This document shows, piece by piece, positions 33,892 through 44,000 of a stretch of DNA of 64,000 nucleotides. The position numbers were made by a program, and so were the translations under genes. Under the pieces are notes generated by a model. The model was not told where the DNA came from. It was given only the letters and a program-made list of their open reading frames with translations, and ran no database searches. Positions within the stretch are counted from its first letter, which is position 1, and each line of letters begins with the position of its first letter. The DNA comes from Flavobacterium taihuense (GTDB lineage Bacteria > Bacteroidota > Bacteroidia > Flavobacteriales > Flavobacteriaceae), in the NCBI RefSeq assembly GCF_019351435.1, contig NZ_JAHWYN010000008.1:191851-255850 (forward strand), given 5' to 3'.

Positions 33892-33930
33892 ACTATGCAA
33901 TTCGGGAATTTCACTATGCAATTCGGGAAT
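33892..33930. promoter_or_regulatory. Tandem operator-like sites upstream of rteC
   Basis: Two identical 18-mers ACTATGCAATTCGGGAAT at 33892-33909 and 33913-33930, with cores 21 nt apart, i.e. on the same helix face. A related pair lies at 35365-35397. The core ATTCsGAAT is itself palindromic. Confidence 0.55.
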
Positions 33931-33944
33931 CCCACACCATGGCA

Positions 33945-33976
33945 TTTGCACCCCCACTAACCATCAAATAGATTTG
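33945..33976 (+). promoter_or_regulatory. Promoter of the rteC-like gene
   Basis: -33 TTTG (33945-33948), 20-nt spacer, -7 TAGATTTG (33969-33976): a perfect Bacteroidetes promoter. The paired operator-like sites lie directly upstream. Confidence 0.7.
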
Positions 33977-34028
33977 CTCCCCGATTCAATTGCTGAATCA
34001 CCTCAAATGTAAATCTTAAACAGCCCTA

Positions 34029-34874
34029 ATGAAATTGTTTGCCGAATCATTATTGTCCGAACTGGAACAACAATTAAAACGAATCCATCTGGAAACAGAA
34101 AATAAAATACAATCTGCTGAATTAGCAATGGAGGCTACCCTAATTGCATTAGAAAAACTAAAAACCTTTTTCATAAAATACAAGTCGATAAGAAAAAAAG
34201 AAGAGATCGAATTCTTTAGAGAGATTAAACCCAAGTTTACCGCTATACTAGTCTATTACAACAAAATCTACACTATTGAAACCTACAAACCCTTGGGATC
34301 AGCAAAAACAATACGCAAATATTACAAAAAAGAGTTTTCCAAGTTGAATGCATTTTTTAAGGAAAACAAAGAATTCTATCGGTACTATCGTACCGGTAAC
34401 AACTGCCTCGATAGTACCTATTTTACGCGAGCAAACTGCGACCCCAAAACAATGCTGGACAGTTTTTATTTCCAGACAGACCCTCGTTTCAATACCTCAC
34501 ACGATTACAAAGTGGCAAGCATACTGGCAAACGATAAAATAAAAGTCTTTCTGGAAAAGCAAATGGAAAAATCAGAAAGGAAGACAATAAAAAAATACTC
34601 CCCATCTCTAAACAATAAAGGACCTAAATGGACAGCCTCAAAAGTGGAATTAATTGAATTGATTTATGCGCTTCATACCGAGGGTGTTTTTAATAATGGA
34701 ATTGCGGGTCTAAAAGAAGTCACAAACTTTTTTGAAACAGCATTCAATATTGAATTGGGGCAGTTCCACAGAGTCTTTCTCGAAATCCGAAGCAGAAAAT
34801 CAGATCGGACAAAATTCCTGAACACCCTTAAAAACAAACTCATAATCCGCATGGACGATGCAGACGAAAATTAA
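34029..34874 (+). CDS. rteC: RteC domain protein, integrative-element regulator
   Basis: 281 residues. An N-terminal helical region with a coiled coil, then the RteC core FYRYYRTGNNCLDSTYF and D..HDYKVASILANDKI, then a C-terminal winged-helix-like part (WTASKVELIELIYALHTEGVFNNG..EVTNFFETAFNIELGQFHRVFLEI). In CTnDOT RteC activates excision and transfer genes. Here no excision, mobilisation or transfer genes are in view, so it may control an element that has decayed or lies outside the window. It has its own promoter and terminator. Confidence 0.85.
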   Translation: MKLFAESLLSELEQQLKRIHLETENKIQSAELAMEATLIALEKLKTFFIKYKSIRKKEEIEFFREIKPKFTAILVYYNKIYTIETYKPLGSAKTIRKYYKKEFSKLNAFFKENKEFYRYYRTGNNCLDSTYFTRANCDPKTMLDSFYFQTDPRFNTSHDYKVASILANDKIKVFLEKQMEKSERKTIKKYSPSLNNKGPKWTASKVELIELIYALHTEGVFNNGIAGLKEVTNFFETAFNIELGQFHRVFLEIRSRKSDRTKFLNTLKNKLIIRMDDADEN

Positions 34875-34905
34875 AAAAGGCTGCTCAAATCGAGCAACCT
34901 TTTAA
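34874..34905 (+). terminator. Terminator after rteC
   Basis: Stem AAAAGG-TGCTC / GAGCA-CCTTTT around AAAT, at the stop codon, with a T-rich right arm. Confidence 0.65.
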
Positions 34906-35000
34906 AGTTATAAAAACTAAGTATCACAGATGGCAGACAGTTATTCCTTTTCATAATAGTATACAATACTTCCAGTAATTGTCAATCTTGCCGCATTAGC

Positions 35001-35204
35001 CTATAGCTGTGTTCTATCGATATCAGTTTTAAAATGACCTCTAAATATAATCCAGTCGGGGTCAATATCGTCTTCTGGAACCGTTTTATTTAAGTTAGAT
35101 AGGGGTTTAGCAATCGATGAAGTAGTGTTTGCATGACTACAATTAGGCATGAACAAAAAAGAGCCACAAATTAATATAATTAGACTTAAATTGAAATTTT
35201 TCAT
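35001..35204 (-). CDS. Small exported protein or lipoprotein
   Basis: 67 residues. Signal peptide (about 1-23) ending FMPNC, which could be a weak lipobox, then a polar tail containing PEDDIDPDWIIFRGHF. No family recognised. Similar short exported peptides with DDIDPDW-like acidic ends occur near Bacteroidetes mobile elements, so it may belong to the RteC region. Confidence 0.55.
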   Translation of the reverse strand: MKNFNLSLIILICGSFLFMPNCSHANTTSSIAKPLSNLNKTVPEDDIDPDWIIFRGHFKTDIDRTQL

Positions 35205-35590
35205 TTTGGTTAATGTTTTAAATGTTACTGATATTTTTTTTATCAGTTCATTTCTCCCGGGGTAATCTGAACAGTATTGATGTTGGCATTGCTCATAACA
35301 AAACCATTTGAATTCAAGGCAAAACTAATGGGGAGTTTTACCTTCCACAAACCAACAACTGTTCAATTCCCGAATCAACACTATGTAATTCTCGAATTGA
35401 ACAGAACCCATTTCGCAATAATGAACAACAATTCAAGAAGTTAGTTCCGGGAATAAAAAAAGTGGTTTACAAGAGTAATTCTTGCATCTAATAATTTATT
35501 TTAGCTGCTTTTATTTCACAATAAATAAAAATGTAAATACATTAATCTTTAACTTTATTAACAGCCCCATCGTCTAAATCTCTTAGAAAT
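35205..35590. promoter_or_regulatory. Divergent region with a second pair of operator-like sites
   Basis: ATTCCCGAAT (35366-35375) and ACTATGTAATTCTCGAAT (35380-35397) match the 18-mer sites before rteC; the cores are 22 nt apart. On the minus strand between about 35240 and 35360 a short frame (GLWKVKLPISFALNSNG...) has no ATG near its beginning and may be the end of a decayed gene. Confidence 0.45.
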
Positions 35591-37234
35591 ATGACAAAAA
35601 AACACCTACTTATACTATGGATATGCTTCTGCCATTTTGCGAATGCACAGCAAAAGGATTTCGTAATCCCAGACAGTCTTTCGACTAAAGGGTATGAATA
35701 TTTTAGCAAAAACATATTATATAAGGAAAGAGATAGCGTTAAAGAAAAAGGATATGCCAAATCATGGTTAGCAAAAGCAAAACTGGAGAAAAACTACGGA
35801 CAAATGGCGTTGGCATATAAAGCCTTACTTTATAAAAGCAACAAAAAATCACAGCTTATCTATGCCGATAGTATAGTAGCCGCGGCGAAAAAGACGGCTG
35901 ATATTGAATTAATCGGATCGGCTTACATGACAAAAGGAATAATATATTATGATCGTAGAGAGCAAATGAATGCTCTTGATAATTACTTGATAGCAGACGA
36001 ATACCTTTCAAAAACGAATAACCAATACCTCATATATAAACTAAAATACGCTATAGGTTTAACCAAGTTTTACCTTGGATTTTACGATGAGGCAATTGCA
36101 TTATTTAAAGAATGCGTCAACTATTTCAAGCAAGAAAATAACCGTGCTTATTTGAATTCTCTGCATTCTTTGGGACTTTGCTACAACTGCATAGGTAAAT
36201 ATGAACTGTCGAGCCAGACCAATCAATTGGGGCTTAGTGCTGGTAAGCGCTATAAAAATTTAGAAATGCAATCCTATTTCATCGAATCCGAAGGGGTAAA
36301 CCAATATTTCAAACACAACTATAGTGATGCTATAAAGAAATTAACAGCAGCTTTGCCTCAAGTAAGGCATAACAAAGACTTTGCAAACGAAACGGTAGCT
36401 AATTTTTACATCGGTAAAAGCTACTGGTCGCAGAATTTGGAAGAAAAGGCATTGCCCTATTTAAAAAAAGTGGATGACGCATTCCAAAAGCAAAATTACA
36501 TACGTCCTGATTTACGGGAAGCCTACGAATTATTAATTGGCTATTATCAGCAGCGAAACGACAAGCAAAAAGAATTATACTATGTCAGTACCCTTTTAAA
36601 AGTAGACAAACTGATCCATAAGGATTACAAATACCTTTCAGGAAAAATATACAAAGAATACAATACAAAAAAATTACTGCAAACTCAAAGAGACAATGAA
36701 CAATTCTGGACAGTGGTAGCATTCATTATAATTACCATAATGACAATCATTATAGCTTTTTTTATTAGCAGACATTATAGGAACAAAAGGTTGTTCGCAA
36801 CATTAATGAATCGCGAACCCGATACAGTCAAATCGTTGGCCATAGAAAACGGCAATAAAGAAATGGAACTGGACATTAGTCCTGAAGTTGTCACGGTAAT
36901 TTTAAAGAATCTGGAAAAATTTGAGTACAAAAAAAAGTACCTCGACAAAGACATGACTTTGGGTAAAATGGCTTCCATCTTAAACACCAATCCAAAATAC
37001 GTTTCAAAAATTATAGCACGCTACCGAAGCAAAGGGTCTATTGAATACGTTAGTGATCTAAAAATCGACCATATAGTAGCATTACTCAAAAACGAAAGCA
37101 AATACCGCAATTACACTAACAAAGCATTAGGAGAAGAAGCAGGCTTCGGTTCCACCCAAAAATTCACACGGGCATTCAACAATCGAACAGGCCTCTCTCC
37201 AACTTACTTCATCACTGCATTAAAAAATCAATAA
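35591..37234 (+). CDS. TPR-containing membrane regulator with AraC-type HTH
   Basis: 547 residues. Signal peptide (about 1-19, ending ANAQ), TPR repeats (about 60-340, e.g. AYMTKGIIYYDRREQMNALDNY), one transmembrane helix (about 378-397), then a cytoplasmic AraC HTH pair at the C-terminus (about 440-547: TLGKMASILNTNPKYVSKII and ALGEEAGFGSTQKFTRAFNNRTGLSPTYF). Such proteins are one-component membrane regulators common in Flavobacteriia. Targets are unknown; neighbours suggest a link to the rteC element. Confidence 0.85.
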   Translation: MTKKHLLILWICFCHFANAQQKDFVIPDSLSTKGYEYFSKNILYKERDSVKEKGYAKSWLAKAKLEKNYGQMALAYKALLYKSNKKSQLIYADSIVAAAKKTADIELIGSAYMTKGIIYYDRREQMNALDNYLIADEYLSKTNNQYLIYKLKYAIGLTKFYLGFYDEAIALFKECVNYFKQENNRAYLNSLHSLGLCYNCIGKYELSSQTNQLGLSAGKRYKNLEMQSYFIESEGVNQYFKHNYSDAIKKLTAALPQVRHNKDFANETVANFYIGKSYWSQNLEEKALPYLKKVDDAFQKQNYIRPDLREAYELLIGYYQQRNDKQKELYYVSTLLKVDKLIHKDYKYLSGKIYKEYNTKKLLQTQRDNEQFWTVVAFIIITIMTIIIAFFISRHYRNKRLFATLMNREPDTVKSLAIENGNKEMELDISPEVVTVILKNLEKFEYKKKYLDKDMTLGKMASILNTNPKYVSKIIARYRSKGSIEYVSDLKIDHIVALLKNESKYRNYTNKALGEEAGFGSTQKFTRAFNNRTGLSPTYFITALKNQ

Positions 37235-37627
37235 CAACAAAGTAAATTCACAAGCTAGTAAAAACCTACATCAGTACTAAACCTTTCGTACCGTCGTTTT
37301 AACCTCCCTTATTTTTTGCATAAAAAATCAGCGTAAGAATTTGAACGGTGGCAGTTGGGAGTACCCCCTATAGAAGATCGGTTGGCGTCGCAATAGGGAA
37401 AATCCGTATGATGTTTTTTATAAAAAAAGTCAGACATGACCTTTTGTTTGTTTTCCTTAGAAGGAAAAGAAAAAATGATCTTCGAATAAAATTTACTCAA
37501 AAGCTATCACAAAACAATCCTTACCGTTTTTCTTTCACAACTTGTGAACTCACTTGTGATAAAATACCAATCATTCCCAACATTTTTGCATCAAAATAAT
37601 TTAAGAAAAACCTTAAAAACTTGCAAA
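37235..37627. repeat. Diverged copy of the 33.5-kb repeat
   Basis: 37309-37460 resembles 33470-33625 (AAAATCAGCGTAAGAATTTG, the GGAAAATCCGTATGATG part and GACCTTTTGTTTGTTTTCC). The short minus-strand frames over both copies give similar nonsense-like peptides (DFPYxDxxRSS), as expected for repeated non-coding DNA. No gene seen in the rest. Confidence 0.55.
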
Positions 37628-38458
37628 ATGAACTACATCAAACACCTAACCGGATTCTTCGACCGTATAGTCCAGGATCGAAGTCTCAACCCAACTCACA
37701 TCAGTTTATACATAGCATTATTCCAATTTTGGAATGTAAACCGCTTTAAAAATCCAATAAGCATAACCAGAGATGAGGTAATGCGCATCAGTAAGATTTG
37801 TTCTAAAGCAACCTATCACAAGTGTATGAGAGAATTAAATGACAAGGGGTATGTCAAATACGAACCCTCATTCAATCCTTTCAAAGGCAGTATGGTAATC
37901 CTTTTCAATTTTTCAGAAGACTTAAAACCCGTTCAAAAAAGAGCAAGCAACAGCGAAAAAATTTTACCAAATACAGGACAGGTTCTGAACAAGCAAGAAA
38001 CAAGTTCTGGGACAAGCACTGAACAAGCGCTAGTACCTTCTATAAACAATATAAACAAAACAAACATTTCAAATCGTTTAAACTTGGGTGAGCAACCCCA
38101 AAATTTTAAAAATGAAGATTTAATTTTTAAAAATGAAATTGTTGAAGAAAAAGAAAAAAGTTCCGCAAAAAAAGAAAAAGTTTCTTTTGTCACTTCGAGC
38201 GCAGTCGAGAAGCCAACAATCGAAAATGTCAAATCTTATTTCCAACAACAAAACTTTCCTGAACTCGAAGCCCAAAAATTCTTCAATTACTTCTCCAGCA
38301 ACGGTTGGCTCGTTGGTGGAAAAACTGCAATGGTCGATTGGACAGCTGCAGCACAAAATTGGATGCTAAATGCAAACAAATTCGGAACCAATGAAAACCC
38401 CAATAGAGCCAAACACCTCAACACTTCAACAGAAAAAAACTATGCAGAACCGCTTTAA
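37628..38458 (+). CDS. Helix-turn-helix protein of a mobile-element replication module
   Basis: 276 residues from the ATG at 37628, which begins MNYIKHLTGFFDRIVQD; the longer frame adds 28 unrelated residues. The N-terminal ~95 residues form a winged helix (NPTHISLYIALFQFWN..ISITRDEVMRISKICSKATYHKCMRELNDKGYVKYEP), followed by a low-complexity acidic/basic linker and a C-terminal part (ENVKSYFQQQNFPELEAQKFFNYFSSNGWLVG) that resembles DnaD/phage replication protein ends. With the DnaC-like gene downstream it forms the HTH + loader module known from Bacteroidetes elements. A REP-like CTTCGAGCGCAGTCGAGAAG element (38193-38212) lies inside the frame. Confidence 0.75.
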   Translation: MNYIKHLTGFFDRIVQDRSLNPTHISLYIALFQFWNVNRFKNPISITRDEVMRISKICSKATYHKCMRELNDKGYVKYEPSFNPFKGSMVILFNFSEDLKPVQKRASNSEKILPNTGQVLNKQETSSGTSTEQALVPSINNINKTNISNRLNLGEQPQNFKNEDLIFKNEIVEEKEKSSAKKEKVSFVTSSAVEKPTIENVKSYFQQQNFPELEAQKFFNYFSSNGWLVGGKTAMVDWTAAAQNWMLNANKFGTNENPNRAKHLNTSTEKNYAEPL

Positions 38459-38477
38459 CCTGAATTCATTTCAGGTT
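38457..38477 (+). terminator. Hairpin at the stop of the HTH gene
   Basis: Perfect 8-bp stem AACCTGAA/TTCAGGTT around TTCAT, overlapping the stop codon. The T tail is poor, so it may attenuate rather than end transcription into the DnaC-like gene. Confidence 0.45.
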
Positions 38478-38573
38478 CTTTACCATCCTGCACGCAGTCG
38501 AAAAGCAGTTTATAATTCGATTCTCAATTCAACTCAGCATCTTAGACTCTCAGAACTTTAGCAACTTCAAAAA

Positions 38574-39200
38574 ATGAAAGAAGAAATAAATTCACACTAC
38601 AACTACGAAGAAGTAATTATCTGGCTCGAAAAAAAAGGAGTGGAACTCTACGGCTGCCATTTCAAAATCCTAGAAAACGATCATCCCATTATTTTCAGAC
38701 TCATTGCCTATTTTCTCAAAGACGAGCCAACATGTTTTCAATTCAATATCGACCCCAATAAAGGGGTTTTGCTTTCTGGTCCCATTGGTTGTGGCAAAAC
38801 ATCTCTGATGAATGTAATGAAACAGCTCACACCTACCGACCACAAATTTTTTGTGAAACCGTGCCGGGACATCAGTTTCGAATTCATTCAAGACGGCTAT
38901 GAAATCATCCACAAATACAGCAAAGGCAAACTCTACCAATCCGAACCCAAAACCATCTGTTTCGATGATTTAGGTACCGAAAACAATCTTAAATATTTCG
39001 GAAATGAATGCAACGTAATGGCCGAAATCCTATTAAGCCGTTACGAAATATTTACATCTAAAAAACTCCAAACCCACATAACAACCAACCTATCCGCCAC
39101 CGAAATCGAAAATCAATATGGCAATCGGGTACGAAGTAGATTGAGGGAATTATGCAATTTGATAGCGTATGATAGACAGGCAATAGACAAACGAAAGTAA
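38574..39200 (+). CDS. DnaC/IstB-like AAA ATPase (helicase-loader type)
   Basis: 208 residues. Walker A GPIGCGKTS near residue 69, Walker B ICFDDLG near 123, sensor region THITTNLSATEIENQYGNRVRSRLRELCN, as in DnaC/phage loaders. It probably loads the replicative helicase or serves replication of an element. It follows the HTH gene by 115 nt on the same strand. Its last 26 codons are found again at 40775-40853, downstream of the YhcG-type nuclease gene. Confidence 0.8.
   Translation: MKEEINSHYNYEEVIIWLEKKGVELYGCHFKILENDHPIIFRLIAYFLKDEPTCFQFNIDPNKGVLLSGPIGCGKTSLMNVMKQLTPTDHKFFVKPCRDISFEFIQDGYEIIHKYSKGKLYQSEPKTICFDDLGTENNLKYFGNECNVMAEILLSRYEIFTSKKLQTHITTNLSATEIENQYGNRVRSRLRELCNLIAYDRQAIDKRK
39121..39200. 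repeat. 3' end of the dnaC-like gene, direct repeat copy A
   Basis: About 79 nt nearly identical (roughly nine differences) to 40775-40853, encoding GN[R/H]VRSRLRELCNLIAY and the DRQA[I/T]DKRK end. The two copies bracket the YhcG-type nuclease gene. Confidence 0.75.
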
Positions 39201-39320
39201 GTTTCAAAAAAAGTGATGTCTTTTACGGTTTAACACATTTTGCTCGAAATTGTTTTCAATACCTTAGCGAAAATTCATAATTTCCTGCTTTTTTTAAGAC
39301 ATGTTATTAAGTTTAAAAAG

Positions 39321-39328
39321 TATATTTG
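39321..39328 (+). promoter_or_regulatory. -7 box candidate upstream of the YhcG-type gene
   Basis: TATATTTG, a perfect TAnnTTTG, 80 nt before the ATG. No clear -33 TTTG. A short inverted repeat CCAAC-N7-GTTGG follows at about 39352-39368. Confidence 0.4.
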
Positions 39329-39408
39329 AAGAAAAAAAACGATTTATGTTCCAACAAGTTAAGTTGGTATTTTGATACTAATGGTTAATCACCAAAGACA
39401 CTAATGTT

Positions 39409-40545
39409 ATGATAAATTTTGATTCTTTAGCCGAATCCATTCAACACACACACGCCGTTTTACAACAAGAAGCGGTAAAAGCAGTTAATATTTCTTTGAC
39501 CGTTCGTAATTGGCTGGTTGGGTTTTATATTGTAGAATTTGAACAAAATGGTGAAGACAGAGCAACCTATGGTGATAAGCTAATTTCAAAATTATCAAAA
39601 ACAATAAATCTAAAAGGACTGGCTGCATCTGAATTAGCTAGATGTCGATTATTCTACACCACTTATCCTTTTTACGCAAGCATTATCCATCAAAAATATG
39701 CTCATTTAATTGCTGAAAACATTTTGCGGTTGCCAACCGCAAAATCAGAATTAAATAGCCTAAACATTTTGCGGTTACCAACCGCAGAATTACAAAACAA
39801 TACAAATCAACATATTAATTTCAATACTAAAGCCGTAACATCCATTTCGTACACTCATTTTGTAGAGCTTATCAAAATAAAAGACCCAACACAAAGACAG
39901 TTTTATGAATTGTTAATTTTAAAAACGCAACCCTCAGTTGCGCAATTAAAAAAGCAAATTCATTCACTTGCTTTTGAAAGAGTCGGTTTATCTCAAAGTA
40001 CAGCTGCAGGATTCGAAGAATTGTTGCAAAAAATTGAACCTTCGAGTCCAATAGATTCTATAAAATCCCATTATATTTTTGATTTTCTAAAATTAAGCAA
40101 CTACAATTTAATTGAAGAAAACACACTCGAACAAGCATTGATAAACCATTTACAGGAATTTATAGTAGAACTCGGAAATGGCTTTTGCTTTGAAGCACGC
40201 CAAAAGAAAATCCTTATAGATGAGGAATACTATTTTGTAGATTTAGTTTTTTATCACAGAATTTTAAAATGTCATGTTTTAATAGAACTGAAAGCGGATC
40301 AGTTTAAGCATGAACATTTATCACAGCTCAACACTTATGTTTCCTATTATAGGGAAGAAGTGAAACAAATAGATGACAATCCACCAATAGGCATTTTGTT
40401 ATGTACCCAAAAAGGAACAAAACTAGTGGAATATGCACTTTCTGGAATGGACGAAAAACTGTTTGTATCTAAATATTTACTGCAACTACCTAGCAAAGAA
40501 GTGTTGCAAGCCTTTATTGAAAAGGAATTAAAACAGTTGGAATAA
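39409..40545 (+). CDS. YhcG-type (DUF1016) PD-(D/E)XK nuclease
   Basis: 378 residues. N-terminal DUF1016 helical domain (about 1-95, with LTVRNWLVGFYIVEFEQNG and YGDKLISKLS), a linker carrying two NILRLPTA units, and a C-terminal nuclease domain (about 215-378) with VDLVFYH and HVLIELKAD, the D..ExK site, plus the LSQLNTYVSYYRE helix. Members are DNA nucleases linked to mobile elements and defence islands. It stands alone with its own -7 box, between the two copies of the dnaC-like 3' end. Unusually, the linker is made of two DNA palindromes read in frame. Confidence 0.85.
   Translation: MINFDSLAESIQHTHAVLQQEAVKAVNISLTVRNWLVGFYIVEFEQNGEDRATYGDKLISKLSKTINLKGLAASELARCRLFYTTYPFYASIIHQKYAHLIAENILRLPTAKSELNSLNILRLPTAELQNNTNQHINFNTKAVTSISYTHFVELIKIKDPTQRQFYELLILKTQPSVAQLKKQIHSLAFERVGLSQSTAAGFEELLQKIEPSSPIDSIKSHYIFDFLKLSNYNLIEENTLEQALINHLQEFIVELGNGFCFEARQKKILIDEEYYFVDLVFYHRILKCHVLIELKADQFKHEHLSQLNTYVSYYREEVKQIDDNPPIGILLCTQKGTKLVEYALSGMDEKLFVSKYLLQLPSKEVLQAFIEKELKQLE
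39721..39790. repeat. Two in-frame REP palindromes inside the YhcG-type gene
   Basis: 39721-39745 is a perfect hairpin (ATTTTGCGGTT-GCC-AACCGCAAAAT); 39766-39790 is the same with two changes. They lie 45 nt apart, a multiple of three, and each encodes NILRLPTA. Such hairpins are normally intergenic. Confidence 0.7.
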
Positions 40546-41017
40546 CAACCTCAGTGTTATGAGGCTTGAAATTTTACATTACGTTTTCCAATAAAAAAAC
40601 TGTTATTTCCAGACTCTTTAGGGGAGTAAAAATTAGCGAAAAACACTGGTTATGCCTTAGATAATATCGAATTTAATTGAGCCAAATACAACCATACCTA
40701 CCTCAAATTTCATGTTGCCTCTGATTCAGTTATTGCTAATTTTTATTTAGCGAAAGAAATCTAAAATCAGTAGGGCAATCATGTAAGAAGCAGATTGAGG
40801 GAATTATGCAATTTGATCGCGTATGATAGACAGGCGACAGACAAACGAAAATAACTCGAAACACAAAACTTCTTTTTAATTTTCTTTCTAAATATCTGAT
40901 TATAAAACAGTTTTTTATTGATGAAGAAAAACAAATAACCTGATCGGAATTTATATAGGTTATTTATCCAAAAACAATTACTTTTAAAGTCTTATCATAT
41001 CGTAAATAAATTCCTAA
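40546..41017. other. Gap with dnaC-like 3' remnant and hsdR leader hairpin
   Basis: 40775-40853 is copy B of the dnaC-like 3' end, in frame with a stop but without an upstream gene body. A perfect 9-bp hairpin AAATAACCT/AGGTTATTT (40933-40965) lies about 52 nt before the hsdR start and may be an operator or leader structure. No gene seen in the remainder. Confidence 0.6.
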
Positions 41018-44000
41018 ATGGCTTTCAACGAAGATTCTCGTGTTAAAATACCGGCTATACTCCATCTTATTCGTTTGGGCTATACCTACATTCCCAGAAA
41101 TGAGCAACATAGAATTGAAGAAACCAATATCTTTCAGGATGTTTTTAGGGAAAGCATTAGCCGAATTAATCCTTCTATTGAGGAAAATGAGATCAATAGA
41201 TTGCTGGATGAAATCACACTGCAACTGGATTATGATGATTTGGGTCGTGATTTCTATAAGTCACTCACGGCTACTTCTGGTATCAAACTGATTGACTTCA
41301 ATAATTTCAACAACAATTCGTTTCATGTTACTACGGAATTAACGTGCAAAAATGGCGATGAGGAGTTTCGACCTGACATTACCCTTTTGATTAACGGAAT
41401 TCCGTTGGTGTTTATTGAAGTCAAGAAGCCTAACAATAAAAATGGTATTATTGAAGAGCGCAATCGAATCAATGATCGTTTTAAGAACAGAAAATTCAAG
41501 CGTTTTGCAAACATCACGCAATTGATGATTTTCTCCAACAACATGAATTATGAAGATGGTGTGATTGAACCATTGCAAGGAGCTTATTATGCTACGAGCG
41601 CCTATCATGATTTGAATTTCAATTATTTCAGGGAAGAGGAATTTTTCAATTTAAATGAGATCCTACTTCCAGAGAATGAAGTCTTGGAAAACTTAGTGTT
41701 AAAGGACAATCATTTAACTGCTATTAAATATGCTGATGAATTTGCTACCAATAAACACTATGACACGCCTACCAATAGAATCCTAACTTCATTAGTCAAT
41801 AAAGAGCGATTGGCTTTTATATTGAAATTTGCTTTGGCTTATGTGGAAGAAGAAAAAGACGGCAAATCAGATTTGCAAAAACACATCATGCGATATCCGC
41901 AGTTGTTTGCAACAAAAGCCATTAGCAGAAAATTAAGCGAAGGCATTACCAAAGGAATTATTTGGCATACACAGGGATCTGGAAAAACGGCTTTGGCATA
42001 TTACAATGTCAAATACCTGACGGATTATTACCAAAAGAAAAACATCATTCCGAAGTTTTATTTTATTGTGGACCGCATTGATTTAGCAGTACAAGCCTCC
42101 ACTGAATTTTCTAATCGAGGTTTGAAAGTGAACAAAGTCAATTCGCGTCTGGATTTCATGAATGACATCAAAAAAGTGGGTGCTATTCACAATCACAGCG
42201 GCGAAAGTGAAATTACTGTAATCAATATTCAAAAATTCACGGAAGACGCTACGGTTACAATCAATTTAGATTATGACATCAATATACAGCGCATCTATTT
42301 TTTAGATGAAGCGCACCGCAGTTACAATCCTAAAGGGAATTATTTAGCTAATCTGGTTAATTCGGATAAAAGCGCCATTAAAATTGCTTTGACCGGAACG
42401 CCATTGCTGAAAGATGTCATCAAAGAATATGATTCCAAAATTCTGTTTGGCGACTACATCCATAAGTACTATTACAACATGTCGATTGCCGATGGGTACA
42501 CCTTGCGTTTGATTCGGGAAGAAATTGATACTACTTATAAAATGCAGATGCAGGAAATCCTTTCTCAGATTAATGTGTTGGAAGGCGGTATCAAAAAAGC
42601 TCAGGTCTATTCACATCCCAAATATGTAGAACCCTTACTGGACTATATTGTCAAAGATTTACAGCACTTTAAAAAACAGGAATACGACAATTCCTTAGGT
42701 GGAATGGTGGTTTGTGATTCGGCAGAACAAGCCAAAGAATTGTTTCGCTATTTTGAAGATTTATATGGCATTCAGGAAACCAATGTCATGAATTTGGCAG
42801 CGGAAGGCAAAGAACCGTACGGAACTAAGCCATCACTAAAAGCAGCCTTAATATTACATGATATAAACGATAAAGACATTCGCAAAGATTTGATCGCTGC
42901 CTTCAAAAAAGGAGACATTGATGTATTGTTTGTTTACAACATGTTATTAACTGGTTTTGATGCCAAACGATTGAAAAAACTGTATTTGGCGCGTGTCATC
43001 AAAGACCACAATTTATTGCAGACACTTACTCGTGTTAACCGCCCTTATAAAAAATACCAATATGGTTATGTAGTCGATTTTGCAGATATTTCTGCTGCCT
43101 TTGACAAAACCAACCGAATGTATTTTGATGAATTACAGGCTGAGCTCGGTGACGAAATGGAGCATTACAGCAACTTGTTCAAATCAAAAGAGGAAATGAA
43201 CCAGGAGATTGCTGAAATCAAAGAAAATTTGTTTCATTTCGATATCAAAAATGCAGAAAATTTCAGATTGCAAATTGACGAAATTAAAGATAAGAAGGAT
43301 TTATTGGCAATTATAAAAGCGTTACGAAATGCCAAAGAACTGAAGAACATCATCCGATTAGGAGATCATGACGATTTGCTTCAAAAATTGGATTTTTACA
43401 AACTCAATCAATTGCTTTCGGTGGCACAAGCTCGATTAGACAATCTCAATTTGATAGAGAGTATTCAAAACGATTCCGATACAACCAACTTATTGAATAC
43501 CGCTCTTGAAGATATTTTCTTTACGTTTACCAAAGTATCCGAAGAAGAAATGATCTTGGCAGATGCGTTAAAAAATGATTTACGTAGAACTCGTGAAGCA
43601 TTATTGCATAATTTTGACCCAAAAGATCCACGATTTATTTCACTGAGAGAAGAATTGGAGCGCATTTTCAAAAAGAAAAATCTTGATGAAGTAACTCAGG
43701 ACGATATGCGTGAAAATAGAGTATTATTAAATTCGATTTATGATCGAATAACCGAAATGAATCGGAAAAATGCATTATTAAAAGCCAAATATGAACAGGA
43801 CGAAAAATATGCCCGAGTGCACAAACGATTATCCGAAAACGGCAGTATTTCTGCAAAAGAATCGCAATTGCACGAGGCATTAATGAACGTGAAAGAACAG
43901 ACAGATGAACAAGTATTAAACAATAAAAATGTGATAGGCAATGAAGCTTATTTCAAAAAACAATTGATGCAAATAGTCATCAATGAATTTATAAAGAACC

